DNA of 64,000 nucleotides from Aurantibrevibacter litoralis (GCF_034651555.1 NZ_JAYEEQ010000006.1:144953-208952); one strand, 5' to 3'. Counted from the first letter of the stretch, positions 28,330 through 37,181 are shown. A program made the numbers and translations. The notes: generated by a model from the sequence alone, not told the origin.

Positions 28330-28662
28330 TTATTCCTCTATTCCGTATTGTTCCATTATTTCCTGAACTTTTTCCATATAACCATCCCAACCACCCATTT
28401 GAGAGATCGTGTAATAGGTATAAATGAAATATAAGACACCAAGTACGATTCCAATGATCGCTATAATTTTAGCTGTTTTCAACTGACTGTAATTGGAATA
28501 CAACTCCGGATTTAAGGTATATTTTTTAGCATCTTTGTTTACCAAAAGCAAGGCAATTCCGGCAATAATAGCACCAGGTAATCCGGCAAAACAGCAACAG
28601 AAAAAGGAAATAACCCCTAATACAATGGCCAGAGTTACGTTAGGTAATTTTTGTTGTTCCAT
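28330..28662 (-). CDS. CCC-motif small membrane protein (paralogue)
   Basis: A 110-residue protein with an intact triple cysteine, FFCCCFAG at about residues 20-27, within the first membrane hairpin. A linker with NPELYSNYSQLKTAKIIAIIG matches the downstream paralogue. A short amphipathic C-terminal tail ends in EQYGIEE. Its shared architecture with the downstream protein points to a tandem duplication. Its function is unknown. Confidence 0.82.
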   Translation of the reverse strand: MEQQKLPNVTLAIVLGVISFFCCCFAGLPGAIIAGIALLLVNKDAKKYTLNPELYSNYSQLKTAKIIAIIGIVLGVLYFIYTYYTISQMGGWDGYMEKVQEIMEQYGIEE

Positions 28663-28676
28663 AAGGTTGATTTTCG

Positions 28677-28973
28677 TTATACAAATTTTAATATAAAGTT
28701 GGTCAATATAAATAACACAGTAAGAATAAGTAAAGAAATTGTAATTTTGTTGCCATATTTAAAACTGAAAAAAGTATCAGCCAAAAGAAAGCTCAATAAA
28801 AGCAATAAGGGATAAATAGCCGGATACATCATAAAGGCACCTCCAAAATCACCCTCTAGCAACAATGAAACTGAACGTTGCAGCCCGCAACCGGGACATT
28901 CTACACCTAAAATTTGTTTGTTTAGGCACGGCAACATATACTTGTCTAGCGCTATGGTATAAACGATTGGCAT
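28677..28973 (-). CDS. DUF2752 family membrane protein
   Basis: A 98-residue protein with the family motif CPGCGLQR near residues 26-33, preceded by LPCLNKQILG and followed by two membrane helices. Family members are short membrane proteins with a conserved CxxCGxxR motif, usually next to TM2 or CCC-motif genes, as here. Function is unknown; the cysteines could form a redox or metal site. The ATG at 28937 (MLPCLN) is an alternative start. Confidence 0.85.
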   Translation of the reverse strand: MPIVYTIALDKYMLPCLNKQILGVECPGCGLQRSVSLLLEGDFGGAFMMYPAIYPLLLLLSFLLADTFFSFKYGNKITISLLILTVLFILTNFILKFV

Positions 28974-29013
28974 TTTTTGGCAAAAAGCAAGTTCCTTAGC
29001 CGAAAATTACTAT

Positions 29014-29021
29014 TATTTTTG
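29014..29021 (+). promoter_or_regulatory. -7 promoter element of the Smr-domain gene
   Basis: TATTTTTG fits TAnnTTTG, 66 bases before the ATG at 29088, in the divergent region between the DUF2752 and Smr genes. Confidence 0.4.
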
Positions 29022-29087
29022 TATTATGGAAATAAAATGTCACTTTATTTTCCAGAAATTGGGCTTGTAACGTAAAGAACATAGAAA

Positions 29088-29657
29088 ATGACCCATTTTA
29101 AAATTGGAGACCGAGTGGAAGCGATTGACGATGTGGTTGTTGGTATAATAACTAACATAGCATCGCAAGGTATTACTATAGAAAGTGATGAAGGCTTTGA
29201 GTTATATTACAAGGCAACAGAACTTTTACCTGTAAAGGATGCAGCAGCTATGCAAGTATCTTCGTACGAGGTGGCACAAATAATAAAAGAAAAGGAACTG
29301 CCTCACAAAAGAACTAAGACTAAAGCCCATAAAAAAGAAAGCCAAATTCCCGTTATGGAAGTAGATTTGCATGTAGGCCAACTGCGATCATCCACAAAAG
29401 GAATGAGCAACTTTGAAATCCTTAATCTGCAATTAGATACTGCAAAACGGCAACTGGAATTTGCGATGAACAAAAGAATTCAAAGCGTGGTATTTATTCA
29501 TGGGATAGGTGAAGGAATTCTTAAAGAAGAACTTCATTATATGCTTCGGAAATATGACAATCTGAAATTTTACGATGCAAATTATCAAAAATACGGCTTA
29601 GGAGCTACCGAGGTGTATATTTTTCAAAACGTTGGGTTGTCTAGGGTGCGGTCGTAG
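29088..29657 (+). CDS. Smr/MutS-type domain protein (DUF2027-like)
   Basis: A 189-residue protein with an N-terminal small beta domain (KIGDRVEAIDDVVVGIITNI) and a C-terminal Smr domain from about residue 100: VDLHVGQL (the DLHG-like motif) and VVFIHGIGEGILKEEL, with LGATEVYIF at the end. Smr domains are nucleic-acid endonuclease or binding modules. It lacks the MutS ATPase and clamp domains, so it is not a MutS2. It overlaps the convergent lipoprotein gene by 17 bases. Confidence 0.88.
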   Translation: MTHFKIGDRVEAIDDVVVGIITNIASQGITIESDEGFELYYKATELLPVKDAAAMQVSSYEVAQIIKEKELPHKRTKTKAHKKESQIPVMEVDLHVGQLRSSTKGMSNFEILNLQLDTAKRQLEFAMNKRIQSVVFIHGIGEGILKEELHYMLRKYDNLKFYDANYQKYGLGATEVYIFQNVGLSRVRS

Positions 29658-30147
29658 TAACAGTTCCAAATTCATTAATCCGTAAATCCGTAATCCGAGA
29701 ACCTGTTTCGGTAACCAATGATATGCCGCTTAATTCTATTTTATGGTCAAAGCGTATGCCATCTGCATTCTGCGTGGTCGTTACCCTTACTTCTCCTGCT
29801 TGGGCAAGAATTTCTTCGGTAACAAAAGGCGTTGTTGGGGGAATAGCATCGCAAAAATAATTGGAGGAAAGGTTCCCTGAAAAAATCCGATACACAATTT
29901 GCGATTGCGCTGGCACAGTACTTATAATTTGACCATCGGACAACTCATTGCGTAAGCTATTGGCCGCTAAGGTAAGAATAAGTGCTTCGTCCTGATTTAT
30001 TTTAAAAAAAATACGAGTGCCCACAGTTACCGGAGCGGCGCAACTCTGTACCGCCACACTGTCAAAGTCTATAGCTTCAATTTGCAGATCCCCATCATTG
30101 CAGGAACACAGCAAAACAGAAAACCAAAATAAAAGACCCTTTTTCAT
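29641..30147 (-). CDS. hypothetical lipoprotein
   Basis: A 168-residue protein with lipobox LLCSC (cysteine near residue 15) and a predicted beta-rich body including SYFCDAIPPTTPF. I recognise no catalytic motif. The only other cysteines lie near 38 and 99, so one disulfide may form in the periplasm. It overlaps the Smr gene tail-to-tail. Function unknown. Confidence 0.75.
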   Translation of the reverse strand: MKKGLLFWFSVLLCSCNDGDLQIEAIDFDSVAVQSCAAPVTVGTRIFFKINQDEALILTLAANSLRNELSDGQIISTVPAQSQIVYRIFSGNLSSNYFCDAIPPTTPFVTEEILAQAGEVRVTTTQNADGIRFDHKIELSGISLVTETGSRITDLRINEFGTVTTTAP

Positions 30148-30225
30148 TTGCCAAATTTAATTGAATTTAAAGCGATAATCCTAGAGGTTTAGATGCAATT
30201 TATGAGAAATTAACTTTATTTCCAG

Positions 30226-30233
30226 TAATTTTG
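30226..30233 (+). promoter_or_regulatory. -7 promoter element of the cysteine desulfurase
   Basis: TAATTTTG fits TAnnTTTG, 27 bases before the ATG at 30261, excluding the in-frame alternative start at 30231, which overlaps it. Confidence 0.5.
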
Positions 30234-30260
30234 CCTTTTCCTAAAAGAAGAACAATTAAC

Positions 30261-31409
30261 ATGGATAGCGTTTATTTGGATAATGCCGCCACCACAAGGG
30301 TTCGAGAAGAAGTCATTCTAAAAATGCAGCAAGCCCTTGCCGAATTTTATGGCAATCCGTCATCAACCCATAGTTATGGACGATCTGTAAAATCGAGTAT
30401 TGAAAAGGCTCGAAAAACAATTGCAAAATACCTGAATGCTCATCCTTCCGAGATTATTTTTACCTCCGGAGGTACCGAGGCCGACAATATGATCTTGCGG
30501 GCTGCGGTTCGCGATTTGGGTGTAAAAACCATAATAACGTCAAAAATAGAGCATCATGCGGTTTTGCATACGGCAGAAGCATTGGTTCAGGAATATGGCA
30601 TTAGCTTGCTTTATGTAGATTTGGATGCCTTTGGGAATCCGATCATAGCACATTTAGAAAGCCTTTTGAAACAAGACGCTACTAAAAAGCTGGTAAGCTT
30701 AATGCACATCAATAACGAAATTGGGAATGTGCTAGATATTGCCACCGTGGGTGCCATATGCAAAGCACATCAAGCACTTTTTCATTCGGATACGGTACAA
30801 TCTATCGGTCATTTTGCATGGAATGTACAAGAAATTCAGGTCGATTTTTTAACTGCCGCCGCCCATAAGTTTCATGGTCCCAAAGGAATTGGATTTGCTT
30901 ATATTCGTAGAAATTCAGGTTTAAAACCTCTTATTTTTGGAGGTTCTCAAGAACGAGGCTTTCGTGCCGGTACCGAAGGCAGTCATAATATTATCGGTTT
31001 AGAAACGGCCATGGTGCTCGCCATGGATCATTTGGCATCGGAGACCGGGTTTATGCGCGAACTGAAAGGCTACTTTATTCAGCAATTAAAGCAACACATT
31101 CCCGGGGTCTCATTTAATGGTCTTTCCGGAGATCTCGATAAAAGCACCTATACCCTTGTCAATGTGCGCTTGCCCATAGACCAAGAAAAGGCGTTACTGC
31201 TTCTTTTTCATTTAGACATGAAAGGAATAGCCTGTTCGCAAGGTAGTGCGTGCCAATCGGGCAGTGTGTCGGGATCTCATGTACTGCAAGAAATTCTTTC
31301 TCCAGCAGCCTTGGAAAACCCATCGTTGCGATTTTCTTTTTCGCCTTACAACACCAAAGAAGAACTAGACTATGTGGTTGCTACCTTAAAGGAATTTGTG
31401 TATAGTTAA
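30261..31409 (+). CDS. cysteine desulfurase
   Basis: A 382-residue class V aminotransferase fold: N-terminal VYLDNAATTRVREEV, ITSKIEHHAV, PLP lysine in AAAHKFHGPKG (K203), and catalytic cysteine C331 in GSACQSGS. It takes sulfur from cysteine for Fe-S cluster or thiolation pathways. It most resembles NifS/IscS-type rather than SufS enzymes. Its stop lies two bases from the start of repeat copy 2. Confidence 0.93.
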   Translation: MDSVYLDNAATTRVREEVILKMQQALAEFYGNPSSTHSYGRSVKSSIEKARKTIAKYLNAHPSEIIFTSGGTEADNMILRAAVRDLGVKTIITSKIEHHAVLHTAEALVQEYGISLLYVDLDAFGNPIIAHLESLLKQDATKKLVSLMHINNEIGNVLDIATVGAICKAHQALFHSDTVQSIGHFAWNVQEIQVDFLTAAAHKFHGPKGIGFAYIRRNSGLKPLIFGGSQERGFRAGTEGSHNIIGLETAMVLAMDHLASETGFMRELKGYFIQQLKQHIPGVSFNGLSGDLDKSTYTLVNVRLPIDQEKALLLLFHLDMKGIACSQGSACQSGSVSGSHVLQEILSPAALENPSLRFSFSPYNTKEELDYVVATLKEFVYS

Positions 31410-31411
31410 TG

Positions 31412-31610
31412 ATAAAAAATTTCTTGAAACTGACTATCCCCGAGGCATGCCATAGGGGTATTTCGCCAGTTTCATTTTGGCCTTTGGGCCAAAAACCGAA
31501 ATTTTGTATTTCACCTCAACCGCAACTGCAAAAAGACAGTTCCGACCTCTCCAAAGGAGAGGTAAATAGGAAACCCCGACCCAAGGGTCGAGGAATCTTT
31601 AGATTGAAAA
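31412..31610 (+). repeat. structured dispersed repeat, copy 2
   Basis: The same 199-base element as at 18915, immediately after the cysteine desulfurase. The arms GAAACTG/CAGTTTC, the TTTTGGCC/GGCCAAAA hairpin and ACCTCTCC/GGAGAGGT are perfect. The CGCAACTGC/ACAGTTCCG hairpin has two mismatches and the last stem one, so this copy is more decayed. It contains an open frame of 68 codons beginning at the ATG that overlaps the desulfurase stop. Confidence 0.85.
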
Positions 31611-31639
31611 AGTAGTTTGAAATTTTTGCGATTCCTACA

Positions 31640-32287
31640 CTAGGATTTCTTTTTCCTGCGCTCCGTGTCGTACGGAAATTTTCGAGTCGCCTGTTTCATC
31701 ATTATGGTAATAAGGTCGTAAGTATTTTTACCCGATTTTTTATTGATTTCCTTTTCGTATTTCCACAAGAGTTTACCCGTACCGCCATCACTGACCTTAA
31801 TACCGATGCGTCCGTAATTGGCATCGCCCTTTATATAGTCCATAAAACTGAATTCGGTAGGCACCCCCTTAGATAGCAATACATTTAAGCTAAGGTTTCC
31901 ACTAATAATACCATCTACATTTAAAAGGGTGCAGAGTTCCTTAATGGTATATATATCGATATTGTCATATGATATATTGTTTTTAGCCAATAAAGCGTTG
32001 GTGTTCTTTATATTTTGAAATTCTACAGTAAACCTTTTGTTCTTCTTACCTTGCGAAAAATAAGTTTCCAGTGCATTTTGTACTGTATACCCTTCATTCT
32101 CTTCCAACTGCTGTAATTGCTCTTGAGAAATACTATCTTTTAATTCCAGTCTTGTAACAAAAGGTATAATCGCTAAAATTTGATGCGATTCACTCAATTC
32201 ATCAAACTTATCACTTTCATAAATATTTTTTTGTGCCTGAAGCGAAAGGCCTAGCGCAAGGAATATTAAAAAAAAGTGGATTTTCAT
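31640..32287 (-). CDS. secreted protein resembling CsgG/LpoB-type envelope proteins
   Basis: A 215-residue protein with a signal peptide (residues 1-18). It follows the CsgG/LpoB/GNA1162 pattern: ILAIIPFVTRL near the N-terminus, an ALETYFSQ helix, ELCTLLNVDGIISGNLSL and a late KVSDGGTGKLLWKYEKE. These folds bind partner envelope enzymes such as penicillin-binding proteins in other families. It neighbours an M23 peptidase, which may hint at cell-wall work, but this is inference. No lipobox is present. Confidence 0.6.
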   Translation of the reverse strand: MKIHFFLIFLALGLSLQAQKNIYESDKFDELSESHQILAIIPFVTRLELKDSISQEQLQQLEENEGYTVQNALETYFSQGKKNKRFTVEFQNIKNTNALLAKNNISYDNIDIYTIKELCTLLNVDGIISGNLSLNVLLSKGVPTEFSFMDYIKGDANYGRIGIKVSDGGTGKLLWKYEKEINKKSGKNTYDLITIMMKQATRKFPYDTERRKKKS

Positions 32288-32381
32288 GAGTTTATATCTA
32301 TTTAAGGTATTTATAATCGCCGTTACACCTCTTTGTACTTCTAAGGTTTGAAAAACCGATATTTATATGGGTTCTAGCATA

Positions 32382-32389
32382 CAAAAGTA
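32382..32389 (-). promoter_or_regulatory. -7 promoter element upstream of the 31640 gene
   Basis: TACTTTTG on the minus strand fits TAnnTTTG, about 95 bases before the ATG at 32287. Confidence 0.4.
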
Positions 32390-32491
32390 GTGGATTTTTC
32401 ATTATTGGTTCGCTTCTGCATAGGTATTAAAAGGTTAAAGTGAAGCCAATAGGTTTAAAGTGAACAAAATAAATCACATTATTTAATATCC

Positions 32492-34183
32492 TTATTTTCT
32501 AAAAAAACTACTGTTATATTCGGCTACATTGCCTACGTTATCCGTTACGGTTAGTTTTAATTCAAATTGGTCGTTTTCTGCATTGATATCTTCAAAATTA
32601 TAAGTCAACGTATTATTTTTGTATTCGTATTCCATTAATATCCAATGGCCGTTAAGCGTAGCGCTATAGGTATTTATACCGCTTAGGTCGTCTTTAATCT
32701 CTAAACTAAGATATCTGTAATTGGTAAGCCACTGCTTATCCCTAAAATTTTTGGGTCTTATGGTAGGTGGTACCGAATCTTTAGCCAAGCTGTAGGAACC
32801 AAGGTATCGGGTTCTAGTGGTAAAAGTATTTCCTCTTTTGTAGGTGGTGGCGTAAATGGGCTCGTTGCGGCTATCTAAACGGGCAATAAATAATTGTTCC
32901 CGTTCCTTTTCATTATATGGGGTAACATCGAAGGTAATCGTAAAATTGGTATGGGCGGGGATACTGCCATCGTGTATTTTTACCTTTTCATCTCCTTGCT
33001 GAAGATCAATATAAAAATCCTCGTAAAAGGTATTGGCCGGAAAATAGACTTTGGCTATTCCCAAATCAAAATTATTAGGTTTTTTAGCCATGATATAATG
33101 ATCTGTTTGCTGCTTTTCCTTCTTAACTTTAAGAACTTCTTTTTTACCTTCTACAGGAATCGTAATTTTGGTTGTATTTTGTTCCAGATCTTTAAGATAT
33201 ACCTCTACAGTATAGCTCATTCCTTCGGCAATGTCTATTTTTCCTTCATTAAAAAGATTCTTAAATATACTTAATTGATTCCCGGGTGCCCTAAAGCTTT
33301 TTTGTATGTGTCGACGATGATATATATAATATGGATAGTCTATTAAAGTGTTAATGAAGCGTGATTCATTAAATGAAAAGGAATTGAAATTATACAAGGC
33401 GTACACCTTTCCGTTTACAAGCTGTGTTACCTCATAAATACCATTCCTATTCGCGGCTAAATCCTGCCGGTCGTAACCGGAAAATCCAAAGCCTATGGTT
33501 CCCAAAGCGGTCACTTTATCCGCCAAAAAACTACCGTCTGCTTGCTTGGTATAACGCAATTGAACTCTGTCGTTACTTTGATTTATTTGGGCGTCAGACC
33601 CCAGAGGATAACCGTAAAGACCAGATAAGGTAGGAGCAGTAGTGTCGGCTATGTCTAAGCCATACAACAAAGGATTTGTGGCATTTTCCGAAAGACTGTG
33701 CCTAATTTCAAAATGCAAATGAGGTCCCGATGAACTCCCGGTATTTCCTGAGTAGGCAATAATTTCACCTTTTTGAACACTTAGCTCGCCCAATTCGGGA
33801 AATGCTTCTACTTCAAACTCTTGTTTTTGGTATTGAATCTTTTTTATGTATGCTTCTATGGAAGGTGAAAATTTTTGAAGATGCGCATATACAGAGGTAT
33901 ATCCGTTAGGATGTCCAAGATAGAGCACTTTTCCATATCCTGAGGTGGCTATTTTTATACGTGTTACCGTGCCATCGCCAATAGCATAAATGGGAAGTCC
34001 TTCCCTGCCTTGGGTTTTAATATCTATACCCGAATGAAAGTGATTGGAGCGCAATTCACCAAAATTTCCAGCCAGAATTAGGGGAATATCTAGCGGAGCT
34101 CTAAAAACATCGGTAGGATAATTTTCTTGAGCATTGCTATGTACAGCAAGAAAAAACAACAAGCCAATCACATTTTTTTTCAT
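32492..34183 (-). CDS. M23 family metallopeptidase
   Basis: A 563-residue secreted protein (signal to about residue 19) with an N-terminal M23 domain: HFHSGIDI with H50 and D54 and the second zinc motif GPHLHFEIR. The C-terminal two thirds are beta-sandwich-like repeats that probably bind a partner or wall glycan. M23 enzymes hydrolyse peptidoglycan cross-links. The start is the ATG at 34183, which begins the signal peptide. The gene is divergent from zapA and is not in a clear operon. Confidence 0.92.
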   Translation of the reverse strand: MKKNVIGLLFFLAVHSNAQENYPTDVFRAPLDIPLILAGNFGELRSNHFHSGIDIKTQGREGLPIYAIGDGTVTRIKIATSGYGKVLYLGHPNGYTSVYAHLQKFSPSIEAYIKKIQYQKQEFEVEAFPELGELSVQKGEIIAYSGNTGSSSGPHLHFEIRHSLSENATNPLLYGLDIADTTAPTLSGLYGYPLGSDAQINQSNDRVQLRYTKQADGSFLADKVTALGTIGFGFSGYDRQDLAANRNGIYEVTQLVNGKVYALYNFNSFSFNESRFINTLIDYPYYIYHRRHIQKSFRAPGNQLSIFKNLFNEGKIDIAEGMSYTVEVYLKDLEQNTTKITIPVEGKKEVLKVKKEKQQTDHYIMAKKPNNFDLGIAKVYFPANTFYEDFYIDLQQGDEKVKIHDGSIPAHTNFTITFDVTPYNEKEREQLFIARLDSRNEPIYATTYKRGNTFTTRTRYLGSYSLAKDSVPPTIRPKNFRDKQWLTNYRYLSLEIKDDLSGINTYSATLNGHWILMEYEYKNNTLTYNFEDINAENDQFELKLTVTDNVGNVAEYNSSFFRK

Positions 34184-34224
34184 AAATCGCATTCCTAAAC
34201 ACGAAAATAGGCAAACCCATTTAA

Positions 34225-34450
34225 ATAAAAAATTTCTTGAAACTGACTATCCCAGAGGCAAGCCATAGAGGTATACTTCTACTGCGCTCAGTACGGGTTT
34301 CGCCAGTTTCATTTTGGCCTTTGAGCCAAAAACCGAAATGTTGTATTTTACCTCACCCGGAACTGCTTTTTTTGCAGTTCCGATCGCTCCAAAGGAGCGG
34401 TAAATAGGAAACCCCGACCCAAGGATAGGGGAATCTTTAGGTTGAAAAAA
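34225..34450 (+). repeat. structured dispersed repeat, copy 3
   Basis: The 199-base element with a 24-base insertion after GGTAT (from about 34276) reading ACTTCTACTGCGCTCAGTAC and four more bases. The third hairpin keeps a perfect nine-pair stem (CGGAACTGC 34358-34366, GCAGTTCCG 34374-34382) although its loop became T7. In the fourth hairpin T-A becomes G-C (ATCGCTCC 34383-34390, GGAGCGGT 34394-34401). The reading frame is broken by the changed loop length. Confidence 0.85.
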
Positions 34451-34737
34451 ACTGGGCAATTTAAAATGTGCTTCCTTTAAGAAGACATCCTAAATGAACT
34501 GTAATTTACTATAAAAACAGGTTTGTATATTTTCAAAACACATCAAAAAGATTGTGCTGAGCAGGAGATTTCTAAGCGTTCCGTATAAAACTATATCAGA
34601 ACAAACACAAATTAATAAACCACTAAAACCTCATTATAAGGGCTTAAAAAGTATAGCATATAACCACTGCTCTACGTTCATCCGAATCAATGACTTATGG
34701 CTTTTTGTCTCGATGAAAAGAATAATCCAAAAAAGTA

Positions 34738-34768
34738 TTGCTAAGTCGTGCAATCTATGTTAACTTTG
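34738..34768 (+). promoter_or_regulatory. promoter of the coiled-coil gene and zapA
   Basis: TTG at 34738 and TAACTTTG at 34761-34768 with 20 bases between, matching the Bacteroidota -33/-7 layout, 24 bases upstream of the ATG at 34793. Confidence 0.7.
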
Positions 34769-34792
34769 TGTAAACGCTTTGAACGTTTGCGC

Positions 34793-35083
34793 ATGAGTGA
34801 AATAGTAGAAATTGTTGATTCTTTAGAGAACAAAATCAGCAAGTTGTTACACAAAATGGAATTGCTACATCTTTCTAAAGCTCAACTGGAAGCCGATTTG
34901 GTTTCCATGCAAAAGCAACAGGAAGAATTACGGCATTCTGTTTTAGGATGGGAACAAAAATACAATTCACTTAAATTGGCAAGTTCAATGCTGGGTAGTA
35001 ATGAAGACAAAACAGAAGCGAAGCTTAAAATAAATACATTAATACGAGAGTTAGATCATTGCATTATGCAACTTTCGGAATAA
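34793..35083 (+). CDS. small coiled-coil protein, possibly ZapB-like
   Basis: A 96-residue, almost wholly alpha-helical protein with heptad-like leucines (VDSLENKISKLLHKMELLHLSK). The ATG at 34793 follows a promoter ending at 34768. It precedes zapA by 15 bases, so a division-related role is reasonable. The pairing of a short coiled-coil protein with ZapA recalls ZapB, but homology is not shown by the sequence. The low complexity makes assignment by eye uncertain. Confidence 0.6.
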   Translation: MSEIVEIVDSLENKISKLLHKMELLHLSKAQLEADLVSMQKQQEELRHSVLGWEQKYNSLKLASSMLGSNEDKTEAKLKINTLIRELDHCIMQLSE

Positions 35084-35098
35084 TGTACCAAAAAACGG

Positions 35099-35395
35099 AT
35101 GACGGAGAAACTCAAAATAAAGCTTTCCATAGCGGATAGGGTATATCCCTTAACGATAGATCCCAGTCAAGAAGAAGGATTGCGGAAAGCAGCTAAAAAT
35201 ATTGAGCAATTAGCTAAAAAATTTGAGCAAAATTACGCCGTCCGGGACAAGCAAGATGTATTGGCTATGTGTGCCTTGCAGTTTGCATCCAAAATTGAGC
35301 AAAAGGGAATAGACCAATCCGAAGGTGTCTCAGAGGCATTACAACGGATTAAAGCCTTAGATCAGTTGGTAGAAGCCAAGCTTAGCATAAAATAG
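35099..35395 (+). CDS. zapA: cell division protein ZapA
   Basis: A 98-residue ZapA-like protein: the N-terminal LKIKLSIADRVYPLTIDP strand pair, then EEGLRKAAKNIEQLAKKF and a C-terminal coiled-coil ending in ALDQLVEAKLS. ZapA bundles FtsZ filaments at midcell. It is co-transcribed with the upstream coiled-coil gene and followed by a 6S RNA and rny, the conserved order in Flavobacteria. Confidence 0.88.
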   Translation: MTEKLKIKLSIADRVYPLTIDPSQEEGLRKAAKNIEQLAKKFEQNYAVRDKQDVLAMCALQFASKIEQKGIDQSEGVSEALQRIKALDQLVEAKLSIK

Positions 35396-35427
35396 ACAAA
35401 GTTCTTTTACATAAAATAATGTTACTG

Positions 35428-35597
35428 CCCACATTGGTAATTATATTTTTGACAAACTCAACACTAATTTGTTTAAAAAGGGTGAGTTTAAGTTGTAAAA
35501 GCATGCCTTACTAGTATAAGGATCCTTGAGCAGCTTTGTAGCCCTAAACCTGTTTATTGGAGTTTGTACAAGACTTCCACCAATGTGGGTTTTTTTA
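35428..35597 (+). ncRNA. ssrS: 6S RNA (SsrS), predicted
   Basis: About 170 bases forming one long rod: CCCACATTGGT (35428-35438) pairs with ACCAATGTGGG (35579-35589); ACAAACTC (35452) with GAGTTTGT (35560-35567); GTTTA (35471) with TAAAC (35545-35549) and nearby GGG with CCC; an apical CCTTA/TAAGG hairpin at 35506-35521. A T tract at 35590-35597 serves as terminator. This rod with interruptions and the location between zapA and rny fit the Flavobacteria 6S RNA, which binds RNA polymerase. An Rfam search would confirm it. Confidence 0.72.
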
Positions 35598-35615
35598 TTA
35601 ATTATAATTTAAACT

Positions 35616-37181
35616 ATGGATAGTACAATAATTATAGTAGGTATTATAGGTTTGGTCATCGGCTTTGCTGTTGCCAAGTTTTTGGAAAAAGGGAAGGCCT
35701 CCAAAATAATCTCCAGCGCAAAGCGAGAAGCAGAAATCGTGCTAAAAGATGCCTCCGTAGAAGGCGAAAATATCAAAAAAGACAAAATATTTCAGGCCAA
35801 AGAAAAGTTTTTGGAACTAAAGGCAGAGCATGAAAAAGTGATTATTGCCAAGGATAAAAAAATTGCAGAATCCGAGCAACGCGCTCGTGATAAAGAATCT
35901 CATATTAGTTCGGAATTAGCAAAATCTAAAAACTTAAATGAGCAACTTGCGTCTAAGGTAAAAGAAGTGGAGTATAAAAGCGAGTTTTTAGATAAAAAAC
36001 AGTCCGAATTGGAGAAACTCCATAAAAGCCAAGTGCAACAATTAGAAGTCATCTCCGGCCTTTCTGCAGATGAAGCTAAAAGTCAATTACTGGAATCCTT
36101 GAAGGAAAAGGCCAAGGCCGATGCCATGGCTTATATACAAACCACCGTAGAAGAGTCTAAACTCACGGCACAGCAGGAGGCAAAAAAGATCATCATCAAT
36201 ACCATCCAACGTATTGGAACAGAGGAAGCCGTTGAAAATTGCGTATCCGTGTTCAATCTGGAATCCGATGATGTAAAAGGTCGTATCATAGGAAGAGAAG
36301 GTAGAAATATCAGAGCCTTAGAGGCTGCTACCGGAGTGGAAATTATTGTAGATGACACCCCTGACGCCATTATTCTGTCTTGTTTTGATTCTGTTCGCCG
36401 GGAGGTAGCGCGATTATCGCTTCATAAACTGGTTACCGATGGCCGCATCCATCCCGCAAGAATTGAAGAAATCGTAAAGAAAACGGAAAAACAAATTGAA
36501 GAAGAGATCGTAGAAATTGGCAAACGAACCGTGATCGATTTGGGCATACATGGGTTGCACCCCGAACTGGTACGGGCTGTAGGTCGTCTTAAATACCGTT
36601 CTTCCTATGGTCAAAATCTTTTGCAACATTCTAGAGAAGTGGCCAAATTATGTGGGGTTATGGCGGCAGAACTAGGGTTGAACACCAAATTAGCCAAAAG
36701 AGCAGGTCTGCTGCATGACATAGGAAAAGTACCAAATACGGAAGTAGAAATTGAAACACCGCATGCTATTTTAGGGATGCAGTGGGCTGAAAAATATGGA
36801 GAGAAACCCGAAGTATGCAATGCCATTGGTGCCCACCACGACGAAATAGAAATGAAAACATTGATAGCTCCTATTGTTCAGGTATGCGATGCCATAAGTG
36901 GCGCTAGACCCGGTGCTCGGCGGCAGGTGATGGATTCTTATATTCAACGTCTAAAAGATCTTGAAGAAATTGCTTTTGCCTTTGGAGGTGTGCAAAAGGC
37001 GTATGCCATACAAGCCGGAAGGGAACTAAGGGTCATTGTAGAAAGCGAACGGGTAAGCGATGAACGGGCCGCTGAACTTTCGTTTGAAATTTCGCAAAAA
37101 ATCCAGACTGATATGACCTATCCGGGTCAGGTAAAAGTAACTGTGATTCGGGAAACCAGAGCGGTGAATGTGGCCAAATAA
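35616..37181 (+). CDS. rny: ribonuclease Y
   Basis: A 521-residue protein with an N-terminal membrane helix (residues 4-20), a long charged coiled coil (25-190), a KH domain with GRIIGREGRN (222-231), and an HD domain with H367-D368 in LLHDIGKV. RNase Y starts mRNA turnover at the inner membrane. Length and order of domains are normal. It begins 19 bases after the 6S RNA T tract. Confidence 0.97.
   Translation: MDSTIIIVGIIGLVIGFAVAKFLEKGKASKIISSAKREAEIVLKDASVEGENIKKDKIFQAKEKFLELKAEHEKVIIAKDKKIAESEQRARDKESHISSELAKSKNLNEQLASKVKEVEYKSEFLDKKQSELEKLHKSQVQQLEVISGLSADEAKSQLLESLKEKAKADAMAYIQTTVEESKLTAQQEAKKIIINTIQRIGTEEAVENCVSVFNLESDDVKGRIIGREGRNIRALEAATGVEIIVDDTPDAIILSCFDSVRREVARLSLHKLVTDGRIHPARIEEIVKKTEKQIEEEIVEIGKRTVIDLGIHGLHPELVRAVGRLKYRSSYGQNLLQHSREVAKLCGVMAAELGLNTKLAKRAGLLHDIGKVPNTEVEIETPHAILGMQWAEKYGEKPEVCNAIGAHHDEIEMKTLIAPIVQVCDAISGARPGARRQVMDSYIQRLKDLEEIAFAFGGVQKAYAIQAGRELRVIVESERVSDERAAELSFEISQKIQTDMTYPGQVKVTVIRETRAVNVAK

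Noticed and set aside
31409..31615. 68-codon ORF in repeat copy 2
   Set aside because: Same repeat; a non-coding explanation fits better.
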